Assembly: GCF_000372725.1 (NCBI RefSeq)
Contig: NW_005201014.1
Coordinates: 220,029 to 284,028, forward strand
Length of the DNA stretch: 64,000 nucleotides
DNA from: Emiliania huxleyi CCMP1516
Lineage: Eukaryota; Haptophyta; Isochrysidales; Noelaerhabdaceae
Direction: 5' to 3'
Both the position numbers and the translations under genes were made by a program. Every line of letters starts with the position of its first letter. Position 1 is the stretch's first letter. The notes beneath the pieces were generated by a model, which was given only the letters and a program-made list of their open reading frames with translations, was not told where the DNA came from and did no database searches. Shown here one piece after another: positions 30,974-41,896 of this stretch.

Positions 30974-31606
30974 TCAAGACAGACAAATTTCGGTCACCGG
31001 CGCGCGCGCGGCGGCCGGCGCCTCCTCCTCCTCCTCCTCTTCAATGAGCGGCGTGCGGGGCGGGCCGGTGGCGCCCAGCTCGCGGGGATCGAGCCGCCAC
31101 CCATACGAGACGGGCTTGTTCCACTTCTCGGGAAGAAAGGCGATCCATCTCTCCCCCGCCGGCTCGTCGTACTCGGGGTCGGCGTCCCAAGCCCAGAGCA
31201 GCATGCCGGCCGGGAGGATCTTGCGTGCGCGCGGGCTCCTCTTGTCGGTAAGGCCGTCCGCGACGCGCTTCACCCGGCCGGTGGCCCAGATCTTGACCGT
31301 CCTACCGTCCTCCTTGTATGGCCAGCACACCTCCAGCCACTTGCCCACGAGGCGCGTGTCGAAGGGGGGGGCCTCGCGGTCCTGCCGCACCTCGACGCTG
31401 TCCGAGATGCCCGCCGCCTCGCGCCGCTCCCGCGCGGCCTTCGCCTTCTCGAGGAGGTTCGAGACGTTGAAGATGCTCTGCTGCTCCAGGCGCAGCACGT
31501 CCGCGTCGGCGGTGCCCAGGGTCTTGATCGAGCGGACCTTATGTGAGAGAGGACAGGCGCACCCCCCCCCCCTCCCCAACACACCCAACCGACTACCATG
31601 GCGCAA
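30974..31606 (-). CDS. Tudor/SH3-like domain protein, 3' part
   Basis: About 180 residues look real, from VRSIKTLGTADADVLRLEQQ to a Glu-run and stop. A coiled segment (LLEKAKAARERREAAGI) leads to LVGKWLEVCWPYKEDGRTVK-IWATGRVKRVADG and LLWAWDADPEYDEPAGERWI-AFLPEKWNK, an SH3/Tudor-like barrel often fused to chromatin or transposon proteins. The first residues of the long frame (MRHGSRLGVLGRGGG) overlap a C-run and are doubtful. An upstream exon joining near 31545 is likely. It faces the previous gene tail to tail. Confidence 0.5.
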   Translation of the reverse strand: MRHGSRLGVLGRGGGCACPLSHKVRSIKTLGTADADVLRLEQQSIFNVSNLLEKAKAARERREAAGISDSVEVRQDREAPPFDTRLVGKWLEVCWPYKEDGRTVKIWATGRVKRVADGLTDKRSPRARKILPAGMLLWAWDADPEYDEPAGERWIAFLPEKWNKPVSYGWRLDPRELGATGPPRTPLIEEEEEEEAPAAARAPVTEICLS

Positions 31607-32069
31607 CCAACCCGAGACGAGACCTCGACCCGCACGCAGGGGTTCTAGACCACGCCGCCATGCCTCGGGATAAAACCCCCGTCGGCACGCTGACGGCGCG
31701 CTCGCCGCCCGGCGGCGAAGGCAGGCGGGTCGGCGCGCTGAGCCGCGTGATGCCCACGCCGTGGGCCAGCAGCGCTGGAGCGCATAGGTCGGGGCGCATA
31801 GGTTTTTATTAGCAACAAATCAAAAGATTTTTTTTTTCACCTGTGTCCGCATCGGCAACTGTGGCACGCTCGCTCCTCGCGATTTCAGATGGTTCCTCTT
31901 CCGTGGTGGCTGCGGCCTTTCACGAGCCATTTCTCCAAAGCGCCGCCGCCGCCCCGCTCCCCCCCCCGGCCGCCGCCGCCTCCGCCGCCTCCGTCCCGGC
32001 TGTGGCCCCTTTCGGGCGGGCGGCGAGGGGCCTGCCGCGTGCAAGGCTCGCGCGCCAGTCCCGTGCCCA

Positions 32070-32492
32070 GTGCGAGGCAGTTGTGTTGACGCGATCACCT
32101 TCGCCTGCCCTGGTCGCTCAGGCGGCAACACGGGCAGCTTCGACGAGATTTGGACGGTGGGAGAGTACCAATGCCAACAGCTGTGCGCCGCGTCGCCGGC
32201 CTGTGTGGCGATCGGCTATGTCTTTGCAGGCAGCGCTCGCGAGACCGCGCCCTGGAGCACGCAAACATAGACAGACCCCTGGAGCACGCAAACATAGACA
32301 GACAGACGAACAGACGACAGAGAGACAGCACTGCAGAGACAGCAGACATGCCGACAGCGTGTCCTGCCCCTGCCCCTGCCCCTGCCTCCTTCCCCCACAG
32401 GCCGCATGCAGAAGTGCGAGCTCCACAACGTCCGCCTTCACCGCCTACCCTTTGCGCCGCATGGCCGCAACGGCGTCTCTTCACGCGCCTAG
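32070..32492 (+). CDS. PAN/apple-like domain fragment, two exons
   Basis: 32070-32229 encodes DAITFACPGRSGGNTGSFDEI and VGEYQCQQLCAASPACVAIGY. A 171-bp GC-AG intron (32230-32400) holds two copies of TGGAGCACGCAAACATAGAC. The next exon (32401-32492) continues GRMQKCELHNVRLHRLPF. The Cys order C..C..C and final C-x-L-H fits a PAN/apple extracellular adhesion module. The true start is not seen: the 5' edge runs into a piece of repeat A (about 32050). It may be the N-terminal part of the next gene. Confidence 0.5.
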
Positions 32493-32619
32493 TCTCGTGG
32501 GAATAGGCGCCCGCCCACACGACTTCCACTCGCGCTTGTAAACAGCGTCTCCTTTTACGCCCTCCGTAAGCTGTGGCACAGGCGCCTATCTACTCCATCA
32601 TGCCGATCGGGTCCACGTC

Positions 32620-33057
32620 GTGCCGCATCAAGCCGGGCCTGACGCCGGCCGGTGTCCACACCACACACCCCTTCGGGGAGGAGGCGGCGCCAAAAGGCGA
32701 GACGAGCCGTCGAAACCGCGCCCCTCACGTGTGAGTATAGGCTTCCGAGCCTCCCCGACACGTCACGCCGCCGCCACGCCTCTCGCCCCAGCGCCGCCTC
32801 TCCCGCTGCCTCCGCCGTCGCCAGAGTCGCCGCCCTCGCCGAGCCCGCCGCCGCCCTCGCCGCCTCCGCCGTCGCCTCCGCCGCCGTCGCCACCACCTCC
32901 GTCGCCGCCGCCGCCCTCGCCGCCGCCCTCGCCGCCTCCGCCGTCGCCTCCGCCGCCCTCGCCACCACCTCCGTCGCCGCCGCCGCCCTCGCCGCCGCCC
33001 CCCTCGCCGCCGCCGCCGCCGCCCACGCCGCCGCCGCCGAGCAGACCTCCCCTTCCT

Positions 33058-33089
<32 letters not shown>

Positions 33090-34423
33090 CTCCCTTCCGC
33101 CCTTGCCGCCGCCGCCGTCGCCGCCTCCCTCGCCACCTCCCTCGCCTCTGCCCTCCGCCCCGCCCTCGCCGCCGCCGAACGACTGCCTCGCCTACGCGCA
33201 AGGAGAGGGCTCCAACTTTGTGCCCTGCACAGGCACGTCGGCGGCGGGGGTAGCGCGGCACATGCGCCGCGTCGACCTGCGCTACCACAACCTGCTCTCC
33301 TCCGCTTTCGACGGCGTCGACATGCGCGGTGCCAACTTGGACGGCGCCGACTTGCGCGGCAGCACCATGTACGACACCAACTTGGCCGGGGCGAGCCTGC
33401 GCGGCGCGCGGCTGGCGAAGGTCCAGTTGGCGCGCGCGAACCTGCAAGGCGCCAGACGGCCTCTCGGGCGCTGTGAGGGCGGCAGCGAGCGCGACAACGG
33501 TGAGCGTGTCGCGGGTTGTGGCACGCGGTAGGCGCTGACTTCACCGGCGCGGAGCTTCTCGAGGCTGACTTCACAGCGGCCGTCTTCACCGATGTTCACT
33601 CGCGCGGCTTGAAGTCGGAGAGAGCGGTCGCGACAATGGTGAGATGAGTTTGATGTGCGTAGGCCGACTTCAGCCGCGCGCGGATGGCCCGTGTCACCAT
33701 CAAGCACATTTCTGAAGGGGCGCGGGCCATCTTCGACGGCGCCGACTTGCGCGACGCGCAGGTCACCGACAACGAGCTGCCCAACACCTCGTGGGTCGGC
33801 ACCGAGTTGCACGCAGTGGCGATGGAGGACACCGGGCTGCAGGGCGCGCGCATCGAGCGGGCCGACCTCTCCGGCGCGCGCTTCGTCGACGTGCGCATGC
33901 AGGGGGCGCTGCTCCTGTCCACCTCCCTCAAAGGGATCAACATGCGCGCCGCCACCGGATGCTGCGCTCTAGGGCCGAGCCGCCGACACGACCTGACGCG
34001 GGGGGGTGCCTTGCCGACCGCTGTAGGAACGGCCCCGCCAACCTCACTCGCATCACCATCTCCAACTCGTCCTTCCAAGACGCCTTTCTGCCCGGAGCTC
34101 TGCTCGTGGAAGCTAACGCTCGCGGCGTGGACTTCTCGGGTCCCTTTCCTGTCGGCACTGCGACCGTCGCACGTTTGCACGCACGAAGCAGCGCCCCAAA
34201 TATACCCCGAATAGGCGCTATCCTTCCGAACGCCGACTTCCGACACGCCCATGTCGATGGGAGCTCGTTCCGCGGTGCCAGGATCACGGACGCGGTCTTC
34301 TCTTGGTCACACCTCAACGCCACCGACTTTACCGATGCCGTGGGGGTGGGCAAGGCTTTGTGGACCGGCTTTCGAGGCACACCGGTCGGATTGCCGCCGG
34401 GCCTGCAGTCCCTGTTGAGATAG
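32620..34423 (+). CDS. Pro-rich, pentapeptide-repeat protein, five exons
   Basis: Model: 32620-33448, 33532-33593, 33663-33943, 34027-34139, 34215-34423 (497 aa). An SPPPPS/SPPP tract of about 120 residues, like extensin or pherophorin walls, is followed by a short Cys-containing linker (NDCLAYAQGEGSNFVPC). About 40 pentapeptide repeats come next, A(D/N)(L/F)xx in style: MRGANLDGADLRGSTMYDTN, LARANLQGADFTGAELLEAD, DFSGAILPNADFRHAHVDGS, SFRGARITDAVFSW. Only these splices keep the five-residue rhythm, for instance LQG|ADFTG and FTD|ADFSR. The last intron is 75 bp and in frame. The start codon is uncertain, and a canonical GTGAGT at 32731 suggests another exon boundary there. Likely extracellular, with a right-handed beta-helix. 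The donor at 33944 is less sure. Confidence 0.72.
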
Positions 34424-35698
34424 TCGTCGGCGCCCTTAGGGGTGGAGGTATCTAGATAGAGAGAAGAAAAACGACGCCGCCGTCTAACACAGAGAGTTTT
34501 AAGGTGTTTGGTGTCTCCAGACTTGAGACTATTTATTCGGATTTCGCGCCACGCGCGTTGGTGACATGGCCAGTTGGCAGGATCGTGCAGCTAGGGCGGG
34601 GACACATGTCCCTAAATCCCATCTCGTCTCAGAGTTTGACCGTTTTATTTATTTATTTATTGGCAGTTGCTCCCACATGCTGTATGCCCTTCTACCCCGC
34701 GCGATCCGCTTGGTCGTTGGTGCGTGCTGCCCGTCGGCGTCGCCGGCGTCCCTCGACATGAATGTCTCATCGTCGCTCGCCGTGCCACGTCGGCCAAAGG
34801 ACTGGTATCATACCACAAGGTGGGCGGTTTTCACCGGATTTCGAGATCGGGGGTGATGCGAGGCGCGACTGGTATCGGGGCGTACGAGATCGCGGTGAGA
34901 GGCTCGCCAAGCACCGCTCAGCGGCGAGGGGGAGGGCGGTGGCGGCGGCGGCGAGGCGCGAGGCGGTGGCAGCGGTGGTGCGGACGGCGGGATTGACAGG
35001 GGAGGCGGCGGCCACGAGCGGAGCGGCGGCGAGAGGGGGGGCAGCGGCGAGGCGTGCCGGCGAGCGAGGCGCCCGCGCCATCAGAGGGACGCCGCCGCGA
35101 GATGGAGGGCGGCGGTGACGGACGGTCTCGGGCACCGCACCCGTGCTGCCACAAAGCACAATGTGCTGCCACAAAGCACCACTAGCGATTTCGCGCGGAG
35201 GGCGTAGTGAAGTGCTGGGGCGCTCACTGTGTGTTATTCGGGTGGGGATCCATCAGTGGTAAGCGGCTTTAGTCACAGATCCAAGCTTAGACGTCACACC
35301 AACACCACAAACACGCTCACTTCGCCGCTGCTGTAGATGGGCCTCCGCGGGCCCATGCTACGTCGAGGCACAGACCCGATCTCGGCACTCACGGGCTGCC
35401 ACGCGCCCGCGCGCGGCGCGGGCCGCACCGCCCATGCCCCCGGGTCACCAACCCCGCCTCTCGGCCCTCTCGGCCCTCAGGAGCGTGCGGGAGACCGGCG
35501 AGGGGCGCGCCGCGCGCCGCCTGCAGAGCCGCCAGAGGCATTGTGCGTCGCCTCCGCTGGCGGGGTTCCCGCGCGCCCGCCCGCGCCCGCGCCCGCCCAC
35601 GCCGCGCCCGCGGGCTCCGGATGCGCCGCCCTCCGTCTCCTTCTTCTCGATGGCAGTCCACGCGTGCTTGTCGACGGGTCGGCGGCGTGGTCGAGGGG
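34424..35698. other. Intergenic, no gene seen
   Basis: 34900-35120 is G-rich with GGCGG units. 35141-35182 is a tandem GTGCTGCCACAAAGCAC pair, related to 37428-37466. 35340-35690 is Pro/Arg-rich in all frames. No domain found. Confidence 0.5.
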
Positions 35699-36888
35699 AC
35701 GCACTAATCCCGCGCCCCGGTTTTTTCGCCAGCCTAGTGCGTTCGGTTGATTGAGGAAACCCCTCGAGTTACAGGTCCTGGCTTCGGTTTCGCAACAGCT
35801 TCGTTTTCACAACACGGCCGCCTCGCGACGCCGCGCCGTCGTGCAGATCGTGTCCGAGCCATCCACAAGGCCGCCGGCACATGTGCCAATGTGCCCGGAG
35901 CGCAGGGAGTCGATGGGTGCCGCAGTCCAAGCGATCACTGCACTGCAGTGCTCGCTCGCACTGCGGCGCTGCGCCACGGCGGCGAAGCATGTCTGGACTT
36001 CAAGGACAGTGCTTCTCCGCTGCTCGAGGCTTGCGGCAAGGTCCAGGCCGACCACACAGAGCACCCGAGGCAGCTGGCGTGGCCTCACTCATGACCTGTG
36101 CTACCCGTCGGCGGGGCCAGCTGCGGTTTCACAACGCGCCTCATTTTTGGCACCCTCCTGCTAGCCGCTCATGAGTAGGGAGACCGTGTGTGGTGTCTTC
36201 GCGGCCTAGAGCACCCTCTTGGCAGTCTATATTCCGGATTTTAGCCCTCCTGTCGCATCTGGTGAGCCGTACCATAGCGAGGACCAAACGCGTTGTGAAA
36301 CCAAAGCCAGGACCTGTAGCTGCTTAGTCGCGTGCGCGTATGCTCGCTGTCGTTGCAGTCTCTGGAGGCTGCGCCGCGGCTCCCGAGCGGCGCGTGACCC
36401 GTGCCAGTTTTGGTAAGGTTTTGCGCACCCTCTCAACTGACTCCCTGAGGCAGGGTGGCGCGGGTGCGGGGTGGCTCGGCAGCTCGGCGGGAGGCCTCCG
36501 ACCCGGCTACCTTGTGCTGTTGAAGTTGCTGCAGGAGACGCCGATGACGATGGCGCTGTCCTCGCGGCTGACCAGCGTCCGGGCTCGCTGGCGCGCCGCC
36601 CGGGATAGCACTGACAGTCTGCCGGCGCAGCGGGCGCATTCGAATGCGCCCGCCGCGCCGGCAGACTGTTGGACGGCCACAGTCGCGAAAGTGGGGTGAA
36701 ATCCGTGCGGCGCAGTGGCAGCGGTGGCCAGGCGGCCCCTCTCGGGGCCGCGTTGCGCAGGCGCGCCGCGCCATGAGCGGCGACCGTGGTGAGAACGCGA
36801 TGTGCCACTTGCTCTCACTTAGCAGCTAACTATGATAGAACAAGTTTGAAAACCTGAGCGAAAAAACCGGGGGTCGGGATTAGTGCGA
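35699..36888. mobile_element. TIR element of about 1.19 kb
   Basis: The ends CGCACTAATCCCG and CCCCGGTTTTTTCGC at the left are inverted at the right, as GCGAAAAAACCGG and GGGATTAGTGCG, about 28 of 30 matching. Internal inverted repeats also occur: ACAGGTCCTGGCTTCGGTTT at about 35771 versus the inverse at about 36283. A 26-bp-arm palindrome lies at 36615-36668 (CAGTCTGCCGGCGCAGCGGG outward). No transposase. Flanks GAGGGGAC and GAGGTCGC match only partly. Confidence 0.7.
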
Positions 36889-37160
36889 GGTCGCAGGCGG
36901 CCGCAACTCTGCCGCCGTCGCTCCGCCGGCTCTGACCGAGTATCGGGCGTTGAGGGCGGCGGCGCAAAGCGAGTCTGGCGCATCCATCGCCACGAGCCTC
37001 GCGGCCGCGGTCGTGGCACACCTGGTGGCGGCTCTCGGGGCCGTCTCTACGGTGCTCGACACCGTGTGAGGTCGCCGGCGGCCGCACCTCTGCCGCCGTC
37101 GCTCCGCCGGCTCTAACCGAGTATATCGGGCGTTGAGGGCGGCGGCGCAAAGCGGGTCTG
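36887..37160 (+). repeat. Direct duplication of about 93 bp
   Basis: GAGGTCGCAGGCGGCCGCAA...GGCGGCGGCGCAAAGCGAGT at 36887-36978 recurs at 37066-37159 with few changes. The first copy starts exactly at the right end of the TIR element. Confidence 0.8.
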
Positions 37161-38017
37161 GTGCGCCACGGCCACCACCCTTGCCACCGCCCTTGCCGCC
37201 GCCCTTGCCACCCTTTGCCGCCTTGCCTCCGCCGCGGGCGGCGGTGGGAGCGGCCTGCTGGGCTAGCATGTTGTCCTTGCTGGGGACGGGCACGTGGAAC
37301 GTCAATTCATGTTCGAACGGCCTCCGGGATTCAAACAAAAAATAGCCGGGGCCCTCTCGCAACCCATCCGACCCCCCGGGACCCGTGGGCGTCGAAGAGG
37401 CGCTCTCGGGGGGCCGTTCTGAGTTCATGCTACCACGAAGCACACTGTGCTGCGTCAAAGCACCGGCCCCGAGTCCGCGGAGGCGAGAGGCGAGGCGGCG
37501 GCGGCGGCGGCGGCGAGAACGGCGGCACCGAGTTTGTCTCGGTGAGCGGAGCGGCGGCGGGAGGAGGAGCAGCGGGCGCTCGCTCGCTGTTGCGCTGTTT
37601 TGAGCCTGGGATCCCATGCCACTGCGACCGGCGTGCCCGGGAACGGAGATCGCGCGCGCGCCGCATTCACGACGCGCGCGCGATCTTCGCGGAGTCGGGT
37701 CCCCAGAGGGAAGCGGTCTTTTCGGCCGACGTCCAGCGGCGCGCAAGGAAGCAGGCGCAGCGCCGGCGGTGTCGCGCTGCATGGGCCAGCAGGGTGCAGT
37801 GGCGAGGGGCGGCGGGCTCGGACGTCCACCGAGTCGCTCCTTCGGCAGGGTCGCTCCTTCGACGGCGACGCCTTCGCCATGTCCAGGACGCGGCCGTCGA
37901 AAATCACAGCATTTCATGCAGGGGCTCGTGGTATTCGGCACACCTCCCTACCGGTATAATCCTACGCGCGAGGTTTTCTTTTTCTGCCATACAGCAGGTC
38001 TTTTTCTTACGGCCAAC
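37161..38017. other. Intergenic upstream of uL23m
   Basis: Long frames on both strands are Arg/Pro-rich and featureless. A minus-strand piece near 37210-37370 reads GPGYFLFESRRPFEHELTFH-VPVPSKDNMLAQQ. It may be an exon but cannot be placed. 37428-37466 repeats the GTGCTG...AAAGCACC motif seen at 35.1 kb. Confidence 0.4.
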
Positions 38018-38808
38018 ATGGCGAGGTGCTGGCGTCGCCCCACGCCGAAGCTCAGACGCCGAAACTCAAAACCGCGCCCTTCGCTGCCACAGGCACGTGC
38101 CTCTCTTTCCCAACTGGGTGGTGCGCCATGTGCGCAACCCGGACCTCAAGACCGCGCCGTTCCTCAAGCGGCCGGTGCTGCAGTTCCTCGTCTCGCCAAA
38201 GATGAACAAGCTCGAAATCGCCGAGTACCTGCGCAAGCTCTACGGCATGCCCGTCACCAAGGTGCACACCGCCAACTACGACGGCAAGGAGAAGCGCGAC
38301 CCGCGCGATCCGACCAAGAGGCAAACACACCAACCCCGCCCGCCCGTCCACCAACCGCGCCAGGCCTCCTTCTCCGCCGGCAAGCGTCGAAGGCCAGTTG
38401 GTGAGAGACCGCACCGATCGGCTGTCGCGCAGGAAGAAAACCGCCGCGTACAAGAAAGCGTTTGTCTACCTCGCCGGTGCGCTCGGCCGCGCCTCTCCGC
38501 CTCTCTTTTCCCGCACGCCTGCGCCGCCCCGCACGCGCGCGTCTCTGGGTCCGCCTCCGCGCGCCCGTGCCGCGCCACACGCAACGTCTCTCACTGCCGT
38601 GGCTCCCGCCAACTCTCTAATACTCCCTCCCTCCGACTCCCTCCCCTCGCCGCCCGCACCTCCAGACGAGCAGGGGGCGCAGCGGCCGCGCTATCACGAG
38701 GTCGAGGCGCAGCTGACGCCCGAGGCGCTCGCGTCGTGGCCCGCCAAGCCTGGGCTGAGCGCGCGCGAGCTGAGAGAGCAGGCGGAGCGAGCAGGGCGAG
38801 AGGGGTGA
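38018..38808 (+). CDS. mrpl23: Mitochondrial ribosomal protein uL23, four exons
   Basis: Model: 38018-38025, 38093-38320, 38364-38476, 38666-38808 (163 aa). Exon 1 is only eight bases (ATGGCGAG), and splicing gives MARHVPLFPNWVVRHVRNPD. The conserved uL23m core follows: LQFLVSPKMNKLEIAEYLRK-LYGMPVTKVHTANYDGK. Exons 3-4 give SRRKKTAAYKKAFVYLADEQ and PRYHEVEAQLTPEALASWP. It would sit at the peptide exit tunnel of the mitochondrial large subunit. Introns are GT (67), GC (43) and GT (189 bp, in frame). The 43-bp intron is short, and a nearby acceptor at about 38392 is an alternative. Minus-strand neighbours are not coding. Confidence 0.83.
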
Positions 38809-39081
38809 GACCTGGTGAGAGCCTGAGACTCGCGGGCAGCGTCGGCGGCCCCTGTCGCCCGTGGGAGGACGAGGAGCTATCTTTTGTGTAGTCAGTCGGA
38901 TTGTGTGAATCGTACATGATTTATCATCGAACGTATAATCTCCACGTAGCGCAAACCTAGGCCAAACCGACCACGCCTCCACGAACCTGCTCACAGTGTC
39001 AATGAGAGTAATCAGTAAAAATAAAAAAGCCTATAAAACAAGAGAGCGCCATGCTGCCTGCTCTACTGGGGTCACGTGATG

Positions 39082-39879
39082 TCACTCGACCGCGGGCCTG
39101 TCCGGAATGACACCGTCGACAAGCCAGCACCCGGCGACCGATTCAGCGTGGTACTGCGCCGCCAGCTCGTCGCGCACGGTGTACGTGCCCGTCTCTTTGT
39201 CCAAGGACAGGAGGAGCTCCGCGGCCGCTGGGTGCTGCAGCCGCTCGCTCACCGGCGAATCGGGAACGATGTTTTCCTCTGCCACGTATGACATCTGCGC
39301 GCCAGGGCGGTCGCGCTCATCGACGAGCACATTGTAAAAGGGCTGCATGCGCCCGCGCGTGAGCCCTTCGACGTTCATCATTTGCATCCACTCCTCACTC
39401 TGTGTGCACTCCAGGTCGTAGCCAACGATGACACCTCGATACTCATACTTTCGGTGTCGCAGCGCCTGACCGATGCTGAAGGTGGCGGCTTGTTCGCCCT
39501 GTTGAGAGAGCTCCCAGCTGTAGTCGACAAACGGGTCCGCCACCGCAAATGGTGCACTGCTGCTGCCGGCCGGCCGCACGCGCACGCGACACCGCCACTT
39601 CCGCGGCGACACCGACAGCACCGACAAGATCTCAAAGCTCGTACACCCGACCAGAGGAGCGTACGCCGGCGTCTGCTTCACCATCCGCTCGAACTTGGTC
39701 CACGGCCCAGTGGCTCTCCGGTTGTTGGGCGATGCGAAAGAGAAGCAGCACCTGACGTCGCCACGCTGGAGCGCCGTCAGCTGCGCCTCGACGACTGCTT
39801 GCGGTGCGAGTCCGCGAGCCGGGGCGTGTGGAACTACGACTGCTAGTGAAAAGATCGCAGGGAAGACGGCGGCCAACAT
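39082..39879 (-). CDS. Secreted or plastid protein with YccV/HspQ-like domain
   Basis: 265 aa from the first ATG, which starts a signal peptide (MLAAVFPAIFSLAVVVPHAP). Residues about 30-125 resemble DUF4864-type proteins: VEAQLTALQRGDVRCCFSFA, ATGPWTKFERMVKQTPAYAP, with a beta-rich second half. Residues about 140-215 match the YccV/HspQ hemimethylated-DNA-binding fold: FSIGQALRHRKYEYRGVIVG-YDLECTQSEEWMQ...QPFYNVLVDERDRP..SYVAEENI. In plants, a related combination binds Clp substrates in plastids, so a protease adaptor role is a reasonable guess. Single exon. A TIR element lies 54 bp upstream of the ATG. The YccV-like domain is paralogous to that at 53 kb. Confidence 0.75.
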   Translation of the reverse strand: MLAAVFPAIFSLAVVVPHAPARGLAPQAVVEAQLTALQRGDVRCCFSFASPNNRRATGPWTKFERMVKQTPAYAPLVGCTSFEILSVLSVSPRKWRCRVRVRPAGSSSAPFAVADPFVDYSWELSQQGEQAATFSIGQALRHRKYEYRGVIVGYDLECTQSEEWMQMMNVEGLTRGRMQPFYNVLVDERDRPGAQMSYVAEENIVPDSPVSERLQHPAAAELLLSLDKETGTYTVRDELAAQYHAESVAGCWLVDGVIPDRPAVE

Positions 39880-39932
39880 TCGGGCAGGATTCGAGCGCTG
39901 TTTCCGGGGCACTCTTTCCCAAAATACCGTCG

Positions 39933-40809
39933 GGTAAACAGCAATAGATCCGGGTGTAGTGCCGGATCAGTTCCTGGAGCCTTGGGGCAAATGTAGATTT
40001 CCCGAAATATTTTGAGAAATATAACAGCCTTGTTCGGAAGGAGAAATTTCCGGAAATTTACCATACCTGTGTTGACGCGAATGACACTGACGCCTGAATG
40101 ACACTGACGCCCGATGACCTGCTTGACCGGTGACCGATGACCGCTGACCGCTGACCGATGACCAGCGTCAGCCTCTCCGCGGAGGCGCACCATCACTGCC
40201 GCGCGGGCCTGCCGGCTCAAGCAAGGCACGGCAGGCCCGCACGGTGCCTGGTCCAACATGGGGGACACCTTGTTTCCTTACACGGAAAGGGGCGAAACTT
40301 GAGCATGGAGTGACGGGGCGAAGAAATTTCTCGCAAATTTGCCGTGGCGGGGCACGAAATAAAGACGAAAGAAATGAAAGAAATATCCTTACGCTGGGCA
40401 GGAAATCTACATTTGCCCCAACTGGAGCCAGGGGGACCGATTCGCACTTGCCAAGGGACCAATTGCTGGAAGCCTGCGCAGCCTGCGCTCCGGCCGGCAG
40501 AGGGCTTGCGACCCGTGGCAGGGTGACAGCCCGCCGGTGGGCGAGCCAAACTCTGGCGGAGGCAGCCCGCTCAGCCCCAGGCGCCCCTCGAACCGGAGGG
40601 TGGTCTGCCGCCGCTGCGCGGTCGGCGCGCCGAGGGCGGGAGACATATCGCAGCTTCGCGCCACAGGTAACCTGGGGACCGATTCTCGACCCCAAGTTTG
40701 GCAGCGCGCGGGCAGTGTGAAGGATCGATTGCTGTACAACGAGGGACCGATTCCGTGAGGGCCGGGTATCGATTAGGCCGCTTGAGGGCCGGATCTATTG
40801 CTGTTTACC
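39933..40809. mobile_element. TIR element of 877 bp in a gene promoter region
   Basis: GTAAACAGCAATAGATCCGG at the left is perfectly inverted at the right, 21 bp including the outer G. A second inverted pair inside is TTGGGGCAAATGTAGATTTC (about 39983) versus its inverse at about 40396. Tandem GACCGATGACC-like units sit at 40120-40170. No transposase and no clear target duplication. Confidence 0.78.
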
Positions 40810-40869
40810 TCATCTTAAAATAGAGACCCGACGGTACCTCCGCTGGGATCTGGGTAAACTCTAGGATTC

Positions 40870-41607
40870 CTACATTCGCCGCGGGATGATGTGAGTCGCC
40901 TGTAGAGCGATGTAGAGGCGCTCTACAACGTGAAATCTCTACAACAAGATCTACATCATAACCCGCGAACGAGGCACGGTCGCTCTCCGACATGAGGCGC
41001 GTTGCACTTGCCAATGCTGCCCACTGACTGGCCGGCGCCTCGGTCGGCGCGTCAGCTCGGCTCGGCGTAGCGATAGTGGCCAGCGCAACTCGCCTGGACT
41101 CAACGCTCAGCCAGGAGCTCCCGCACGCGCTGGCGCGAGTCATGGCGCATGCAACGCTCAGCAATGATCGCCTCGCCTCGTGCAAATGCGACCGTCCTCG
41201 CAGCCGACAGTCCACCGCCTGCTAAAGAAGCACAGCGACGAATGCGGCACCGGCGACGCATGGCAGGCTGGTCATGACGCAGTCATAGGGTGTTGTGTGC
41301 CGTCAGAGTGACTCTCTGTGTGTGAGTGTGTCAGGGATAGTCAAGCCCGTCCATCAGAGATCCAGTAAGCTCGGAGACACCCCATTGGCGCGGCTCGACC
41401 TCTTTGAGTCACTGCCTTCCCGGCGGTTTGGCTGTAGACAGTAGAGCCTCTACAACCATCTCTACAGCAAATCGCGCTCTACATCGCTCTACAGGCGACT
41501 CACATCGTCCCGCGCCGGATGTAGAGCTCTACAGCTCTACAGCACTCTACAGTCTCTACAGCTCTACAGCGCTCTACACTCTATACACCCTCTACACCCT
41601 CCCTCAG
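40870..41607. mobile_element. Second, left-truncated copy of the 17.2-kb transposon
   Basis: Inverted relative to 17200-19550. The right end CACCCTCCCTCAG matches the left end of that element. The interior (about 40960-41330) matches 17480-17890, for example GCGTCATGACCAGCCTGCCA read on the other strand. The left arm stops at CTACATTCGCCGCGGGATG, without the terminal GGGAGGGTG. It carries no nested insert (CTCTACAACGTGAAATCTC is intact). Confidence 0.82.
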
Positions 41608-41896
41608 TAAACAGGCCGGTGCCAGCCCACGAGCGGTCGTCTCTCGACACGAGCGGCACGCTGGGCCTGGGGTGGGTGGGGGCGTCAATCAACACAGATG
41701 GATGGAGCTTCCGCTTTCCTTATTATCCACCGTTCCATTGGTGTGGTGGCGAGATCCAGCAAGAACATGGATGTGTGGCGGCGAGGCGCGCGGCCCGTCC
41801 CGGGTTGTGACACATAGAGTATAGGTCTAGGTAGGGCCTAGGGGCGGGCCGCGCACGCCGCCCCGCGACGCGCCGCGCTTCAGAGATGGGGAGGAG

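Noticed and set aside
32763-33026. Gly-rich minus-strand frame
   Set aside because: Antisense shadow of the SPPPP-coding tract.
36880-37941. 353-residue minus-strand frame
   Set aside because: It spans a direct duplication and low-complexity sequence. Only a short stretch looks coding, and it cannot be placed in a gene.
37161-38891. 576-residue plus-strand frame covering uL23m
   Set aside because: Only the part from 38093 to about 38320 is in the true frame. The rest is Arg/Pro-rich read-through of intron and flank.
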